64,000 nucleotides of DNA from Pseudomonas sp. BN417 (GTDB taxonomy: Bacteria; Pseudomonadota; Gammaproteobacteria; Pseudomonadales; Pseudomonadaceae), in contig NZ_SSOJ01000069.1 in assembly GCF_029871205.1 (NCBI RefSeq), positions 1-64,000 on the forward strand, written 5' to 3'. The position numbers and the translations under genes were made by a program. The notes beneath the pieces are model-generated. The model was not told the origin of the DNA and ran no database searches. It saw nothing but the letters and a program-made list of their open reading frames with translations. Positions 34,458 to 45,000 of the stretch are shown in pieces (the stretch's first letter is position 1; each line of letters begins with the position of its first letter).

Positions 34458-34504
34458 CGTTGGGCTTTGCGAAAATGCCCGCACTTTTTTGCTGGAATCC
34501 TGCC

Positions 34505-35572
34505 ATGACCGCCCTGAAGAACGACCGTTTCCTCCGCGCGCTGCTGAAGCAGCCAGTCGATGTCACTCCCGTCTGGATGATGCGCCAGGCCGGTCGTTAC
34601 CTGCCGGAGTACCGCGCCACTCGCGCCAAGGCGGGCGACTTCGTCAGCCTGATGAAGAACCCCGAGCTGGCCTGCGAAGTCACGGTGCAGCCGCTGGACC
34701 GCTACCCGCAGCTGGATGCGGCCATCCTGTTCTCCGACATCCTTACTATCCCCGATGCCATGGGCCAGGGCCTGTACTTCGAGACCGGCGAAGGTCCGCG
34801 CTTCAAGAAAGTGGTAAGCAGCCTGGCCGATATCGACGCCCTGCCGATCCCCGACGCGGAGAAGGACCTGGGCTACGTGATGGACGCCGTGCGCACGATC
34901 CGCCGTGAGCTGAACGGCCGTGTGCCACTGATCGGATTCTCCGGCAGCCCCTGGACCCTGGCCACCTACATGGTCGAAGGCGGCTCCAGCCGCGACTTCC
35001 GCAAGTCCAAGGCGATGCTCTACGACAATCCCCAGGCCATGCATGCCCTGCTGGACAAGCTGGCCCAGGCGGTCACCGCCTATCTCAACGGCCAGATCAA
35101 GGCCGGTGCCCAGGCGGTGCAGATCTTCGACTCCTGGGGCGGCAGCCTGTCGGCGGCGGCCTACCAGGAATTCTCCCTGGCCTACATGAAGCAGATCGTC
35201 GACGGCCTGATCCGCGAGCACGACGGTCGCCGCGTGCCGGTGATCCTCTTCACCAAGGGCGGCGGCCTCTGGCTGGAGTCCATGGCCGACACCGGCGCCG
35301 AGGCCCTGGGTCTGGACTGGACCTGCGACATCGGCAGCGCCCGCGCCCGTGTCGGCGACAAGGTCGCCCTGCAGGGCAACATGGACCCCTCGGTCCTCTA
35401 TGCCAACCCGGCCGCCATCCGCGCCGAGGTGGGGCGCATCCTCGCCGCCTACGGCAAGGGCTCCGGCCATGTGTTCAACCTCGGCCACGGCATCACCCCG
35501 GAAGTCGACCCGGCCCACGCCGGCGCGTTCTTCGAGGCGGTGCACGAGCTGTCGGCGCAGTATCACGGGTAA
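34505..35572 (+). CDS. hemE: Uroporphyrinogen decarboxylase
   Basis: A 355-residue cytoplasmic enzyme that converts uroporphyrinogen III to coproporphyrinogen III in heme synthesis. The family signature [16 protein letters not shown] and the [17 protein letters not shown] and [10 protein letters not shown] segments are present. The ATG at 34505-34507 ([10 protein letters not shown]) is chosen because the open frame upstream to 34448 runs through the gltD terminator. A monocistronic unit bounded by two terminators. Confidence 0.97.
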   Translation: MTALKNDRFLRALLKQPVDVTPVWMMRQAGRYLPEYRATRAKAGDFVSLMKNPELACEVTVQPLDRYPQLDAAILFSDILTIPDAMGQGLYFETGEGPRFKKVVSSLADIDALPIPDAEKDLGYVMDAVRTIRRELNGRVPLIGFSGSPWTLATYMVEGGSSRDFRKSKAMLYDNPQAMHALLDKLAQAVTAYLNGQIKAGAQAVQIFDSWGGSLSAAAYQEFSLAYMKQIVDGLIREHDGRRVPVILFTKGGGLWLESMADTGAEALGLDWTCDIGSARARVGDKVALQGNMDPSVLYANPAAIRAEVGRILAAYGKGSGHVFNLGHGITPEVDPAHAGAFFEAVHELSAQYHG

Positions 35573-35573
35573 G

Positions 35574-35607
35574 CAAGAGGGGCCGCGCAAGCGGCCCTTT
35601 CTCTTTG
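35574..35607 (+). terminator. Terminator after hemE
   Basis: A stem of gggccgc (35580-35586) with gcggccc (35591-35597) around loop gcaa, followed by a T-rich tract (tttctcttt). It begins directly after the hemE stop. Confidence 0.8.
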
Positions 35608-35689
35608 TGCCGGGGACATGCATTCCACCTCGCCCTTATCACGGGCATTGCATAGAATCCGGTACTTATCAGGATCGGGGAGGTGTGCG

Positions 35690-36454
35690 ATGCGGCGAGT
35701 GGTGTTCAATCAGAAAGGTGGCGTGGGCAAGTCCAGCATCGCCTGCAACCTGGCGGCAGTGAGTGCTTCGCAGGGCTATCGCACCCTGCTGATCGACCTC
35801 GACGCCCAGGCCAACTCCACTCACTACCTCACCGGCCTGACCGGTGAAGACATCCCCATGGGGATCGCCGACTTCTTCAAACAGACGCTGTCGGCCACCG
35901 CCTTCCGCAAGGGCAAGGTGGATATCTACGAAACCCCTTACGACAACCTGCACGTGGTGACCGCCACGGCAGAGCTGGCCGATCTGCAGCCAAAACTCGA
36001 GGCCAAGCACAAGATCAACAAGCTGCGCAAACTGCTGGACGATCTGGGCGAGGACTACGAGCGGATCTACCTGGATACGCCGCCGGCGCTCAATTTCTAT
36101 ACGGTTTCCGCGCTGATCGCGGCTGATCGTTGCCTGATTCCCTTCGACTGCGACAGCTTTTCCCGAAATGCCCTCTACGGCCTGCTGGCCGAGATCGAGG
36201 AGCTGAAAGAGGACCACAACGAAGGCCTGGAAGTGGAGGGTATCGTGGTCAACCAGTTCCAGCCGCGGGCCTCGTTGCCCCAGCAACTGCTGGACGAGTT
36301 GCTGGAGGAGGGGCTGCCGGTGCTGCCGGTGAACCTGATGATGTCGGTGAAGATGCGCGAGTCGCACCAGGCCTGCAAGCCGCTGATCTTCCTGGAGCCC
36401 CGCCACAAGCTGACCCAGCAGTTCGTCGAACTGCACGATCTGCTGGAAAGCTGA
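35690..36454 (+). CDS. ParA/MinD-family (deviant Walker) ATPase without an adjacent ParB
   Basis: A 254-residue P-loop ATPase with the deviant Walker motif KGGVGKSS at residues 9-16, the LIDLDAQANS switch and the YLDTPPALNFYT segment. Such ATPases position chromosomes, plasmids or protein cargo by ATP-dependent nonspecific DNA binding. No ParB-like gene lies beside it, so it is an orphan; the cargo is unknown. GGGGAGG lies 6 nt before the ATG at 35690. The open frame extends 24 codons upstream, through what looks like leader sequence. The pseudomonad core genome carries a similar orphan at this position. Confidence 0.82.
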   Translation: MRRVVFNQKGGVGKSSIACNLAAVSASQGYRTLLIDLDAQANSTHYLTGLTGEDIPMGIADFFKQTLSATAFRKGKVDIYETPYDNLHVVTATAELADLQPKLEAKHKINKLRKLLDDLGEDYERIYLDTPPALNFYTVSALIAADRCLIPFDCDSFSRNALYGLLAEIEELKEDHNEGLEVEGIVVNQFQPRASLPQQLLDELLEEGLPVLPVNLMMSVKMRESHQACKPLIFLEPRHKLTQQFVELHDLLES

Positions 36455-36474
36455 AAGCCGATTAAGAGCGCTGG

Positions 36475-36531
36475 AGGCTGGACGAAAAGGCTCGATCGGG
36501 TGTAGTTCGTTCAGCCTTCAGCCTTCAGCCT
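36475..36531. repeat. Inverted repeat plus triple TCAGCCT tandem between convergent parA-like and USP genes
   Basis: aggctggacgaa (36475-36486) and ttcgttcagcct (36506-36517) pair at 11 of 12 positions. The right arm continues as three tandem tcagcct units (36511-36531) that run into the stop codon of the minus-strand USP gene. It may act as a shared terminator; no clean T tract follows. Confidence 0.6.
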
Positions 36532-37354
36532 ATTTGACCAGCAACAGGTCGCAGGGCGGGTTCTGCAGGTAGCGCAGGGCCAGGCTGCCCAGTAGAGCCT
36601 GGGAGATCAGGCTGCGGCCGTGGCTGCCCAGGGCCAGCAGTTGTGGACGCTGGTCGGCGATGGCGTCGTCCAGGGCCTTGGGCAGGGCACCGCGCACCAC
36701 TTCCAGCCCCACCTCCGGTATCCGGCCGGCCAGGCCCGCCAGTTCGTCCTCCAGCAGCTTGCCGAGCAGCTCCTTCTGGGTCGCCAGGAAGTCGGCCGGG
36801 CTGCCGCCCTTCGACAGCAGGCGGCCGCCCAGCTCCAGTACGTTCAAGGCGGTCAGGCGGGCCTCGCCGGGCAGCAGTGTGCTGCCCTTGCGCAGGGCGT
36901 CGCAGGCGCAGAGGGAGAAGTCCAGTGCCACGGCGGCCTCTCGGTAGGGCTCGTCCGGCTGTTCGCCGACCACCAGCAGCAGCGGTGCGCCCAGATGGCG
37001 GGCGACGCGCTCAAGGGTGGTGCCGATGAACAGCTCCGGTGCGTTGTGGTGGTGTCGGCCTATTGCCAGCAGGTCAGCGCGACTGTCGATCATCTCTTCG
37101 AGGATTTGCTGCGCTGGGCGGCCCTTGCGCAGGAGCAGCTGGCAGTCCTCGGCGCCCAATTGCGCCAGGCGCTCGCCGAAGTGCTGCTGGGCGGCGTCGC
37201 GCAGGCTACCCTGGACGGCATTGGGTAGGTGGTCTTCGAGCACGTGCAGCAGGGAGAGGCGCGCGTCGTGCTGGCGGGCGAGCTGGACGGCGCGGCGCAG
37301 GGCGATGTCCGCCTCGCGGCTGAGGTCATGGGCGACCAGGATGTGCTTGTACAT
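36530..37354 (-). CDS. Tandem-domain universal stress protein
   Basis: A 274-residue protein with two UspA-like domains (about 1-140 and 150-274). The first opens with MYKHILVAHDLSREADIALRRA, and the second ends with LLALGSHGRSLISQALLGSLALRYLQNPPCDLLLVK, which contains the G-[2x]-G-[9x]-G(S/T)-like nucleotide-binding motif. Tandem USPs of the E. coli UspE type act under starvation, oxidative stress or anaerobiosis. GGAG with good spacing precedes the ATG at 37352-37354; the upstream extension of the frame overlaps the thioesterase gene and is not used. Confidence 0.85.
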   Translation of the reverse strand: MYKHILVAHDLSREADIALRRAVQLARQHDARLSLLHVLEDHLPNAVQGSLRDAAQQHFGERLAQLGAEDCQLLLRKGRPAQQILEEMIDSRADLLAIGRHHHNAPELFIGTTLERVARHLGAPLLLVVGEQPDEPYREAAVALDFSLCACDALRKGSTLLPGEARLTALNVLELGGRLLSKGGSPADFLATQKELLGKLLEDELAGLAGRIPEVGLEVVRGALPKALDDAIADQRPQLLALGSHGRSLISQALLGSLALRYLQNPPCDLLLVK

Positions 37355-37427
37355 GGTGGGGAGCTCCTCTGGGGCTCCCACTTTGCGGCCTTTCGTCGAG
37401 CGGCAGTTTGATCCAGGGCAATGCCGG

Positions 37428-37871
37428 TCAGTGCGTCCGCATCTGGTAGAGCCCGCGGCTTTCGGCCACCACTTCGCCCGTGGCGTCCAGCAGTTGCAGC
37501 TCGAGCACGTAGTCGGCCTTGCCATTGGCTTCGGCCTCCTGCTGGATGCGGGCAATTTCTTCCTCGCCCAGGCGTGCCTCTACGGTGATGTCGCTTTTGG
37601 CCGGTCGACGGAAGCGCAGGTTCATTTCCTTGACGATGGGATAGAAGCGGCGGCTGTCGAAACTGGTGAGAAAGAGCGCACCCCCGGGCATCTCGGCCAG
37701 GGTGAAGAGCGCGCCGGCGTAGAGGGTGCCTATGTGGTTCTGGTTGCTTTCCAGGGGCATGCGCAGGCGCACATGGCCCTGTTCCAGGATTTCGGCCTTG
37801 AGGCCGCTGCGTCTGACGAAGGCGATCTGTTCCTCGGTCAGTTGGCGGACCAGTTCGATGGGCATGGACAT
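37428..37871 (-). CDS. Hotdog-fold thioesterase-like protein (PaaI/YiiD type)
   Basis: A 147-residue single hotdog domain with the typical NHIGTLYAGALFTLAEMPGG helix and a RRFYPIVKEMNLRFRRPAKSDITVEA strand pair. Such proteins hydrolyse acyl-CoA or acyl-ACP thioesters, but the substrate cannot be read from the sequence. The start at 37869-37871 has GGAG 8 nt upstream. It lies 73 bp upstream of the USP gene on the same strand and may be cotranscribed. Confidence 0.75.
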   Translation of the reverse strand: MSMPIELVRQLTEEQIAFVRRSGLKAEILEQGHVRLRMPLESNQNHIGTLYAGALFTLAEMPGGALFLTSFDSRRFYPIVKEMNLRFRRPAKSDITVEARLGEEEIARIQQEAEANGKADYVLELQLLDATGEVVAESRGLYQMRTH

Positions 37872-37986
37872 GGCGGGCTCCAGTCGGCGGATGGCTAGAG
37901 CCTAGCGCCCTGGGCGCTGCCGGCAATGACCGGGACGGCCAGCGGGGCTGACCGAAGCGCTCATCGTCTCGCTTAGTGGCGTGCTC

Positions 37987-38040
37987 TGCTCGCGAATGGG
38001 GCCCCGCAGTGAGGCTTCGCGAGCAAGCTCGCTCCTACAG
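37987..38040. repeat. REP-like palindrome, TGTAGGAGCGAGCTTGCTCG family
   Basis: tgctcgcgaa (37987-37996) pairs with ttcgcgagca (38016-38025), and the right side continues agctcgctcctacag to 38040. This is a familiar pseudomonad REP type; the left arm is truncated relative to the right. It lies between the thioesterase and trxC genes, just after the trxC stop. Confidence 0.75.
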
Positions 38041-38046
38041 GGACAA

Positions 38047-38481
38047 TCAGATGCCTTGGGAGCCCAGCCAGGCCAGCAGCTGCGGCAGCGGCAGGGCGCC
38101 GCTCTGGCGGGCGACTTCGACGCCGCCCTTGAACAGGATCAGGGTGGGGATGGAGCGGATGTTCAGCTGTCCGGCCAACTGGCGGTTGGCCTCGCTGTCC
38201 AGCTTGCCCAGGCGGCAGCGGCCCTGGAGTTGGCTTGCGGCTTGTTGGTAAGTAGGTGCGAAGGCCTTGCAGGGGCCGCACCAGTCTGCCCAGACGTCCA
38301 CCAGCAGCGGCAGGTCGCCGCGCAGCTGTTTGGCGAAGCTGGCCTCGTTCAGGTCGAAGGGCGCGGCGGGCAGTACCGCGGCCTTGCAGTGGCCGCAACG
38401 CGGCGAATCACCCAGGCGGGCGGCGGGAATGCGATTGAGGCCCGCGCACTGCGCGCAGGGGATCATCAGCGGGTCGGTCAT
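38047..38481 (-). CDS. trxC: Thioredoxin 2 (zinc-binding)
   Basis: A 144-residue thioredoxin with an N-terminal zinc ribbon (Cys9, Cys12, Cys29, Cys32) followed by a thioredoxin fold with the WCGPC active site (Cys68 and Cys71) and the cis-Pro segment RSIPTLILF. It reduces protein disulfides and is typically induced by oxidative stress. The ATG at 38479-38481 has GGAG 7 nt upstream and matches TrxC length; the frame extends further but the extension is not conserved-looking. Confidence 0.92.
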   Translation of the reverse strand: MTDPLMIPCAQCAGLNRIPAARLGDSPRCGHCKAAVLPAAPFDLNEASFAKQLRGDLPLLVDVWADWCGPCKAFAPTYQQAASQLQGRCRLGKLDSEANRQLAGQLNIRSIPTLILFKGGVEVARQSGALPLPQLLAWLGSQGI

Positions 38482-38550
38482 CTCGGGGCTCCAGTGGCGG
38501 ACTCCACAGATCTGGAGTCGCGCCGGGCGGATATCAACCCGCAATGGCCC

Positions 38551-39525
38551 TTAGCGCAGGGCCATGAAGATGTTGTAGGAACTGATCAGGGTGATCAGGC
38601 AGCCGACGATGATCAGCAGGGTGCGCGATGACAGCTTCTTGCACAGCAGGGCGGCGAAGGGCGCGGCGAACAGGCCACCGAAGACCAGGCCGGCGACCAT
38701 CTTCCAGGTGTCCGGCTCACCGGCCAGGAGGATGAAGGAGGTGGCGCTGGAGATGGTCAGGAAGAACTCGGCGAAGTTGACCGAACCGATGGTGGTACGC
38801 GGATCGCTGCCCGAGCCGATCAGGCTGCTGGTAACCACCGGACCCCAGCCACCGCCGCCGGCTGCATCGACGAAGCCGCCGAACAGCGCCAGCTTGGCGA
38901 CGTGGTTGGGCGCGCGGCGCTTGGCCACGTGGCGGTAGGCCTTGCTCAGGATGTACAGGCCCATCAGCAGCAGGTAGGCGGAGATGAAAGGCTTGAGCGC
39001 GGCGCCGTCGAACTGGGTGATCAGCACGGCGCCGAGGATGGCACCAATGATGCCGGGCAGCAGTAGACGCAGGAACAGGGACTTGTTGACGTTGCCCAGC
39101 TTGACGTGGGAAATGCCCGACAGGCCGGTGGTGAACACTTCGGCGATGTGCACACTGGCGCTCGCAGCAGCCGGAGTGGCCCCGGCGCTGAGCAGGAAGG
39201 TGGTGGCCGTGATGCCGTAGGCCATGCCCAGCGCGCCATCGATGACCTGGGCGAAGAAGCCCACCGCCACCGCGCTCCAGAAGCCCTTGCTGGTCAGTGC
39301 GTTCTCGATGATCTCGAAGCCGTTGCCGCCGCCGTTGTCGAAGAACAGGCGCCAGGCGAGGAAGCTCAGCAGACCGACCAGGATCAGCACGGCAACCCAC
39401 ATCGCGGCTCGCAGGACGGGGTGGTCGTCGGGATGCGAGACGAAATCTTCGACTGGCGGGATCCGCAGTGCTTCGTGTTCGGTGTTGATCGAACTCTGGC
39501 TGAGGTCGAGATTGCGAATCTTCAT
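38551..39525 (-). CDS. TauE/SafE (TSUP) family membrane transporter
   Basis: A 324-residue integral inner-membrane protein with a 40-residue polar N-terminus and about eight hydrophobic segments. The repeated TSUP signatures are visible: QVIDGALGMAYGITATTFLL in the first half and GGFVDAAGGGGWGPVVTSSLIGSG in the second. The family exports or imports sulfite, sulfoacetate or related organosulfur anions; the substrate here is unknown. It is 69 bp upstream of trxC on the same strand and could be cotranscribed. Confidence 0.85.
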   Translation of the reverse strand: MKIRNLDLSQSSINTEHEALRIPPVEDFVSHPDDHPVLRAAMWVAVLILVGLLSFLAWRLFFDNGGGNGFEIIENALTSKGFWSAVAVGFFAQVIDGALGMAYGITATTFLLSAGATPAAASASVHIAEVFTTGLSGISHVKLGNVNKSLFLRLLLPGIIGAILGAVLITQFDGAALKPFISAYLLLMGLYILSKAYRHVAKRRAPNHVAKLALFGGFVDAAGGGGWGPVVTSSLIGSGSDPRTTIGSVNFAEFFLTISSATSFILLAGEPDTWKMVAGLVFGGLFAAPFAALLCKKLSSRTLLIIVGCLITLISSYNIFMALR

Positions 39526-39596
39526 GCGGGCACGGCGCCTGACAGTGGGTGGTAGAACAGGCTGGAATAAGCAGGCCGCGAAGATAATCCGCTTTG

Positions 39597-39611
39597 CTTA
39601 GAGAGTCTAAG
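39597..39611. promoter_or_regulatory. Palindrome upstream of the TSUP gene, candidate operator
   Basis: cttaga-gag-tctaag is a perfect 6-3-6 palindrome about 72 bp upstream of the TSUP start. It overlaps a possible minus-strand -35 (TTAGAC) that lies 18 nt from TATCTT. The cognate regulator is unknown. Confidence 0.35.
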
Positions 39612-39684
39612 AAGATTTCTGCAGGTTTATATTCCATTTAGTAAGTGAAATTGGCCTCCCTGCCGTGGGAAAAGGCTGGCTCAG

Positions 39685-39719
39685 CTGTATCCCCGGGTTG
39701 ACCTGCAACTGTATTCCCG
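39685..39719 (+). promoter_or_regulatory. Direct repeat upstream of the racemase gene
   Basis: ctgtatccccg (39685-39695) and ctgtattcccg (39709-39719) differ at one position and lie 24 bp apart start to start, 56 bp upstream of the racemase ATG. This may be an operator for a regulator that binds direct repeats; none is encoded nearby. Confidence 0.35.
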
Positions 39720-39774
39720 ACCTGCGGCCGGCCTGGGCTAGGCTGGGGCTTTGCAATCGGAGGAGAGGGCGTTG

Positions 39775-40470
39775 ATGCGGACCTTGGGCGTGCTAGGCGG
39801 AATGAGCTGGGAATCCACCGTCACCTACTACCAACTGCTCAATCGCGGCGTGCGCGAACGCCTTGGCGGGCTGCATTCAGCGCCCCTGCTGCTGCACTCA
39901 GTGGACTTCGCACAGATCGCCGCGCAGCAGAAGGCCGGCGAGTGGCACGCCGCCGGCCAGGTGCTGGCCGAAGCCGCGCGGGGCCTGCAGGGCGCCGGCG
40001 CGACGGCGCTGCTGCTGGCCACCAACACCATGCACAAGGTGGCTGCGGCCATCGAGGGCGCTGTGGATATCCCGCTGCTCCATATAGGCGATGCCGTCGG
40101 CCTGGCGCTGCAGGAACGGGGCATCGAACGTGCGGCCCTGCTCGGCACGCGCTTCACCATGCAGGAAGATTTCTACCGTGAGCGCCTGGACCGCCGCTTC
40201 GGCATCCAGGTACGGGTGCCCGACACCGCCGCGATGGCGGAAATCGACCGAGTCATCTTCCAGGAGCTTTGCGTAGGTCGGTTCCTGCCGGCCGCCCAGG
40301 CTTTCTATCTCGACCAGTTGACGCTGCTGAAGGCCCAGGGCGCCCAGGCGGCGATCCTCGGCTGCACCGAGATCGGCCTGCTGCTGGACGGCTGCGACTC
40401 GCCGCTGCCGCTGGTGGACAGTGCCGAGCGGCATGTGGCGATGGGGCTGGAGTGGATGCTGGGCGTGTAG
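39775..40470 (+). CDS. Aspartate/glutamate racemase family protein (YgeA type)
   Basis: A 231-residue cytosolic, cofactor-independent amino-acid racemase. Classical members use two cysteines; here the first position is Thr83 (LATNTMHK) and the second Cys197 (ILGCTEIGLL). This matches the Thr83/Cys197 pair described for E. coli YgeA, a broad-specificity L-Asp/L-Glu racemase. The likely role is D-amino-acid metabolism; the substrate is not certain. AGGAGAGGG precedes the ATG at 39775; a TTG 24 nt upstream is unlikely. It stands alone, and its stop codon lies inside a REP-type inverted repeat. Confidence 0.8.
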   Translation: MRTLGVLGGMSWESTVTYYQLLNRGVRERLGGLHSAPLLLHSVDFAQIAAQQKAGEWHAAGQVLAEAARGLQGAGATALLLATNTMHKVAAAIEGAVDIPLLHIGDAVGLALQERGIERAALLGTRFTMQEDFYRERLDRRFGIQVRVPDTAAMAEIDRVIFQELCVGRFLPAAQAFYLDQLTLLKAQGAQAAILGCTEIGLLLDGCDSPLPLVDSAERHVAMGLEWMLGV

Positions 40471-40563
40471 GGGCGAATTCATTCGCCAAGCAGGCCGTAG
40501 GCCTGCCCTGTGGGCTTCCGCGGGGCCGCTGCGCGACCCTTGGCGAATGAATTCGCCCCTACA
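40466..40563. repeat. Perfect 25-bp inverted repeat, GTAGGGGCGAATTCATTCGCC family
   Basis: Arms 40466-40490 and 40539-40563 are exact reverse complements around a 48-nt loop that contains smaller palindromes (caggcc/ggcctg). The left arm starts inside the racemase stop codon, and the right arm ends 18 bp from the SelO stop. It belongs to the REP/BIME elements common in pseudomonads and may also terminate both convergent transcripts. Confidence 0.85.
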
Positions 40564-40580
40564 GGTAATACCGTTCCCGG

Positions 40581-42053
<1,473 letters not shown>

Positions 42054-42094
42054 TCATGCCGCCATCGTGGCTGGAAGGGCAGGGGACATATGGC

Positions 42095-45000
42095 TCACCT
42101 GACCTCCGGCTCCGGCGCCTTTTCCTTGGCCGGCACCGCTTCGACTTCGACCTCGGCCTCAGCTTCGGCGTGCTTCTCGATCTTGCGGCTGAGGGTGACG
42201 TTCATCGACGGTGTCGTGGAGATGTTGATGTCGTGGTCCTGGAACAGCTGGTCGATGCGCCGGTTCAGCTCGTCGGTGGCCAGGCCGCGGTCGCCCAGCT
42301 CGCGCACGTAGATCTTCAGTTCGTGCTCCAGGGTGCTGGCGCCGTAGGTCTTCAACTGCACGGTGGGCGGCGGGTCGCGCAGTACGCGCGTGTTCTCCTG
42401 GGTGGCCTGCAGCAGCAGCTTGCGTACCAGCTCCAGGTCGGCGCCGCGGTTGACGTTGTACACCAGCACGATGCGGGTGACGGTGTCGGTCAGGGTCCAG
42501 TTGATCAACTGGCTGGTGAGGAAGGTCTGGTTCGGCACTATCACTTCCTTGCGGTCGCTGTCGGTGATGTGCGTGGCGCGGATGCGGATGCGGTTCACCG
42601 TACCGGTCACCGTGCCGATGGTCACCAGGTCGCCGATACGCACCGGGCGCTCGAACAGCAGGATCAGGCCGGAAATGAAGTTGGCGAAGATCGCCTGCAT
42701 GCCGAAGCCGATACCCACGGACAGGGCCGCCACCAGCCATTGCAGCTTGTCCCAGCTGACCCCGAGGGTGGACAGGGCGGTGACGAAACCGATGCCGGCG
42801 ATGGCATAGGACAGCAGCGTGGTGGTGGCGTAGGAGCTGCCCTGGGCCAGGGTCAGTCGCGACAGCACCAGTACTTCCAGAAGGCCCGGCAGGTTGCGCG
42901 CCAGGGCCGTGGTGATGCCGGCGATGATCAGCGCGCCGAGCACGTCGAGCAAGCTGATGGGCACCAGGGTGGAGGCATCGCCGGTACCGCTGGAGTACTG
43001 GTAGAGGGTGACCTGGTCGAGGTAGGCGAAGACGCTGATCAGGTCGGCCCAGACCAGGTACATGGCGGCGAGGAAAATGCCGAGCAGGGCCAGGCGGATC
43101 AGGCGCAGCGATTGGTCGTTGACCTTCTCGATATCGAGGGTCGGCTCTTCCACCACTACTTCTTCACCTTCGGCGTTCTCCTTGGTCTGCGCCTGGCGTT
43201 TGGCGAGCACGCGCTGGTAGGCCAGGCGCCGCGCGGCTACACCCAGGCCGCGGACGAAGGCGGCCTCGATCAGCAACATCAGCATCACCAGGTAGAGGGT
43301 GTTGATCAGGCGGTCGGTGAGCTTGAGCGAGGTGTAGTAGTAGCCGAAGCCTACCGCGACTATGAAGGCCAGCGGCAGCAGGGTGAAACCGACACCGATG
43401 AGCAGGCGGAAGGGCGAGGTCTGTTCGCGCATCGGCTCGGCCAGCAGCAGATTGCTCAGCACCAGGGTCATCAGGGCGTAGCAGCTGAGCACGACGATGA
43501 TGCCGATGATGTCGTCGGCAAGCGCCGCGGGCTGGTGCTCGGCCACTGTGACTATGGCCACCAGGGCCATGACCACGCCGCCGAGGCGGCGGATCTGGCT
43601 GCGCAGGAAGGCCACCTGCGGGCGGTCCCAGCGGAAGTGCAGCTCGGCGATGCCGCCGGGGGCGAGTATGCGGTAGAGGGTGTAGAACACCATCCAGGCC
43701 TGGGCCATTTCCATCAGGGCGGCGCCCAGGGTGGCATTCTGGCCGCGGGCGTCGATCTGCAGGGCGAAGCCGCCGAGGGCGAGGAACAGGCTCACCGGCA
43801 GCGCCAGCAGCACCGTGAGGAAGAGTGCCAGCGGGGTGTGCAGCTGGCTGTCGCGCTTGAAGTGGCCGACGTCCTGGTTGAGCTCCTTGAGACGGTCGTG
43901 GAGGTAACGCCGCTTCCACAGCAAGGCGCCGATCACCAGCAGCAGCGGGAGGAACAGCCAGGGGCGGTCCAACAGGCCTTCGCCCAGCTCGCGCACGCCC
44001 GCGCCCCAAGGCATTTCGGCCAACTGGCGTTCCAGGAGGTGCGGGGCGGATTTCAGCCAGTTCAGGTCCAGCGGCTTGTTGCTGGGAATCCAGAACATCT
44101 GCTCGTCGAGGGTGTTGCGCATGGCCTTTGAGGTTTCCTGCAGCTGCTTCTGGTTGAGCTGCAGGGTGATGGATTCGTTCAGCAGGGTGTTCAGCTCACG
44201 GCTGAGGCGGTCGAGCAGTTCGCCCCGGGTGGTGACGAGGTCCGTCAGGGTGGCGCGCAGTTCCGGCGCTACCTGCTCCGGGGGCTGCTCGGCCAGCAGG
44301 CCGTCGACATAGCCCTGGGGATTGCTCAGCTGGTCGCGCTGCTGGTTCAGCTCGAACTGATAGAGGCGGATGTCAGCGATCTCGTCGGCGAGGTTGTTGT
44401 CCAGGTCGAGCTGGGGCAGCGCCTGCTTCTGCTGGTAGAGGATCTTGGCCAGCAGCAGGCTGCCCTTGAGCACGCTGATCTGCTCTTCCAGGGCCTGGTC
44501 GGCCTGGCTGAGGTTGTCCAGCTGCTGCCGGGTCTGCAGGTTCTGCCGGGTCAGCTCATTGAGGCGGTCCGTGGCACGCAGCAGGTAGTCGGACATCTTC
44601 AGATTGATGGCGCTTTCCTTTGCCAACAGGCTGTCCGGCGTGGCCTTGCCGGCTTCGCGGGAGAGCTCCGCCACGGTCTGCTCCGAGCTTTCCCGGCGCA
44701 TCTCGTTGATCAGCGACTGCAGGTCCAGGGTTTCCTGCTCCAGGCGCCGGATGCGCTCCACCAGCAGGTCGCGGCGGGCGTTGCCGAGGTCCTGCAGCAG
44801 GCTGTTGCCGGCCAGCTCCTCGCGGCGCAGTTCGGTCAGGGCGACCAGAGAGGCCTGTTCGGCGTTAAGCAGGGTGCGCTGCTCTTCGCTGATGGACTTG
44901 CCGGCGTCCTTGCCGGTCTTGAGGATATTGTTGATCTGCGGGATACGCGTCTGGTTGCTGCTGATCTCGGCCTGGGCCCGCTCCGGGCGGGTCTGTGAGG

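Noticed and set aside
36475-36531. TCAGCCT repeats as a CRISPR-like array
   Set aside because: Three contiguous 7-bp units without spacers; no cas gene in the window.
38482-38544. Longer trxC start at 38544
   Set aside because: The extension is not typical of TrxC and lacks a ribosome-binding site; GGAG precedes the ATG at 38479-38481.
39526-39774. Small coding gene in the TSUP/racemase divergent gap
   Set aside because: No frame with a plausible start, ribosome-binding site and composition was seen; the gap is better explained by promoters and operator-like repeats.
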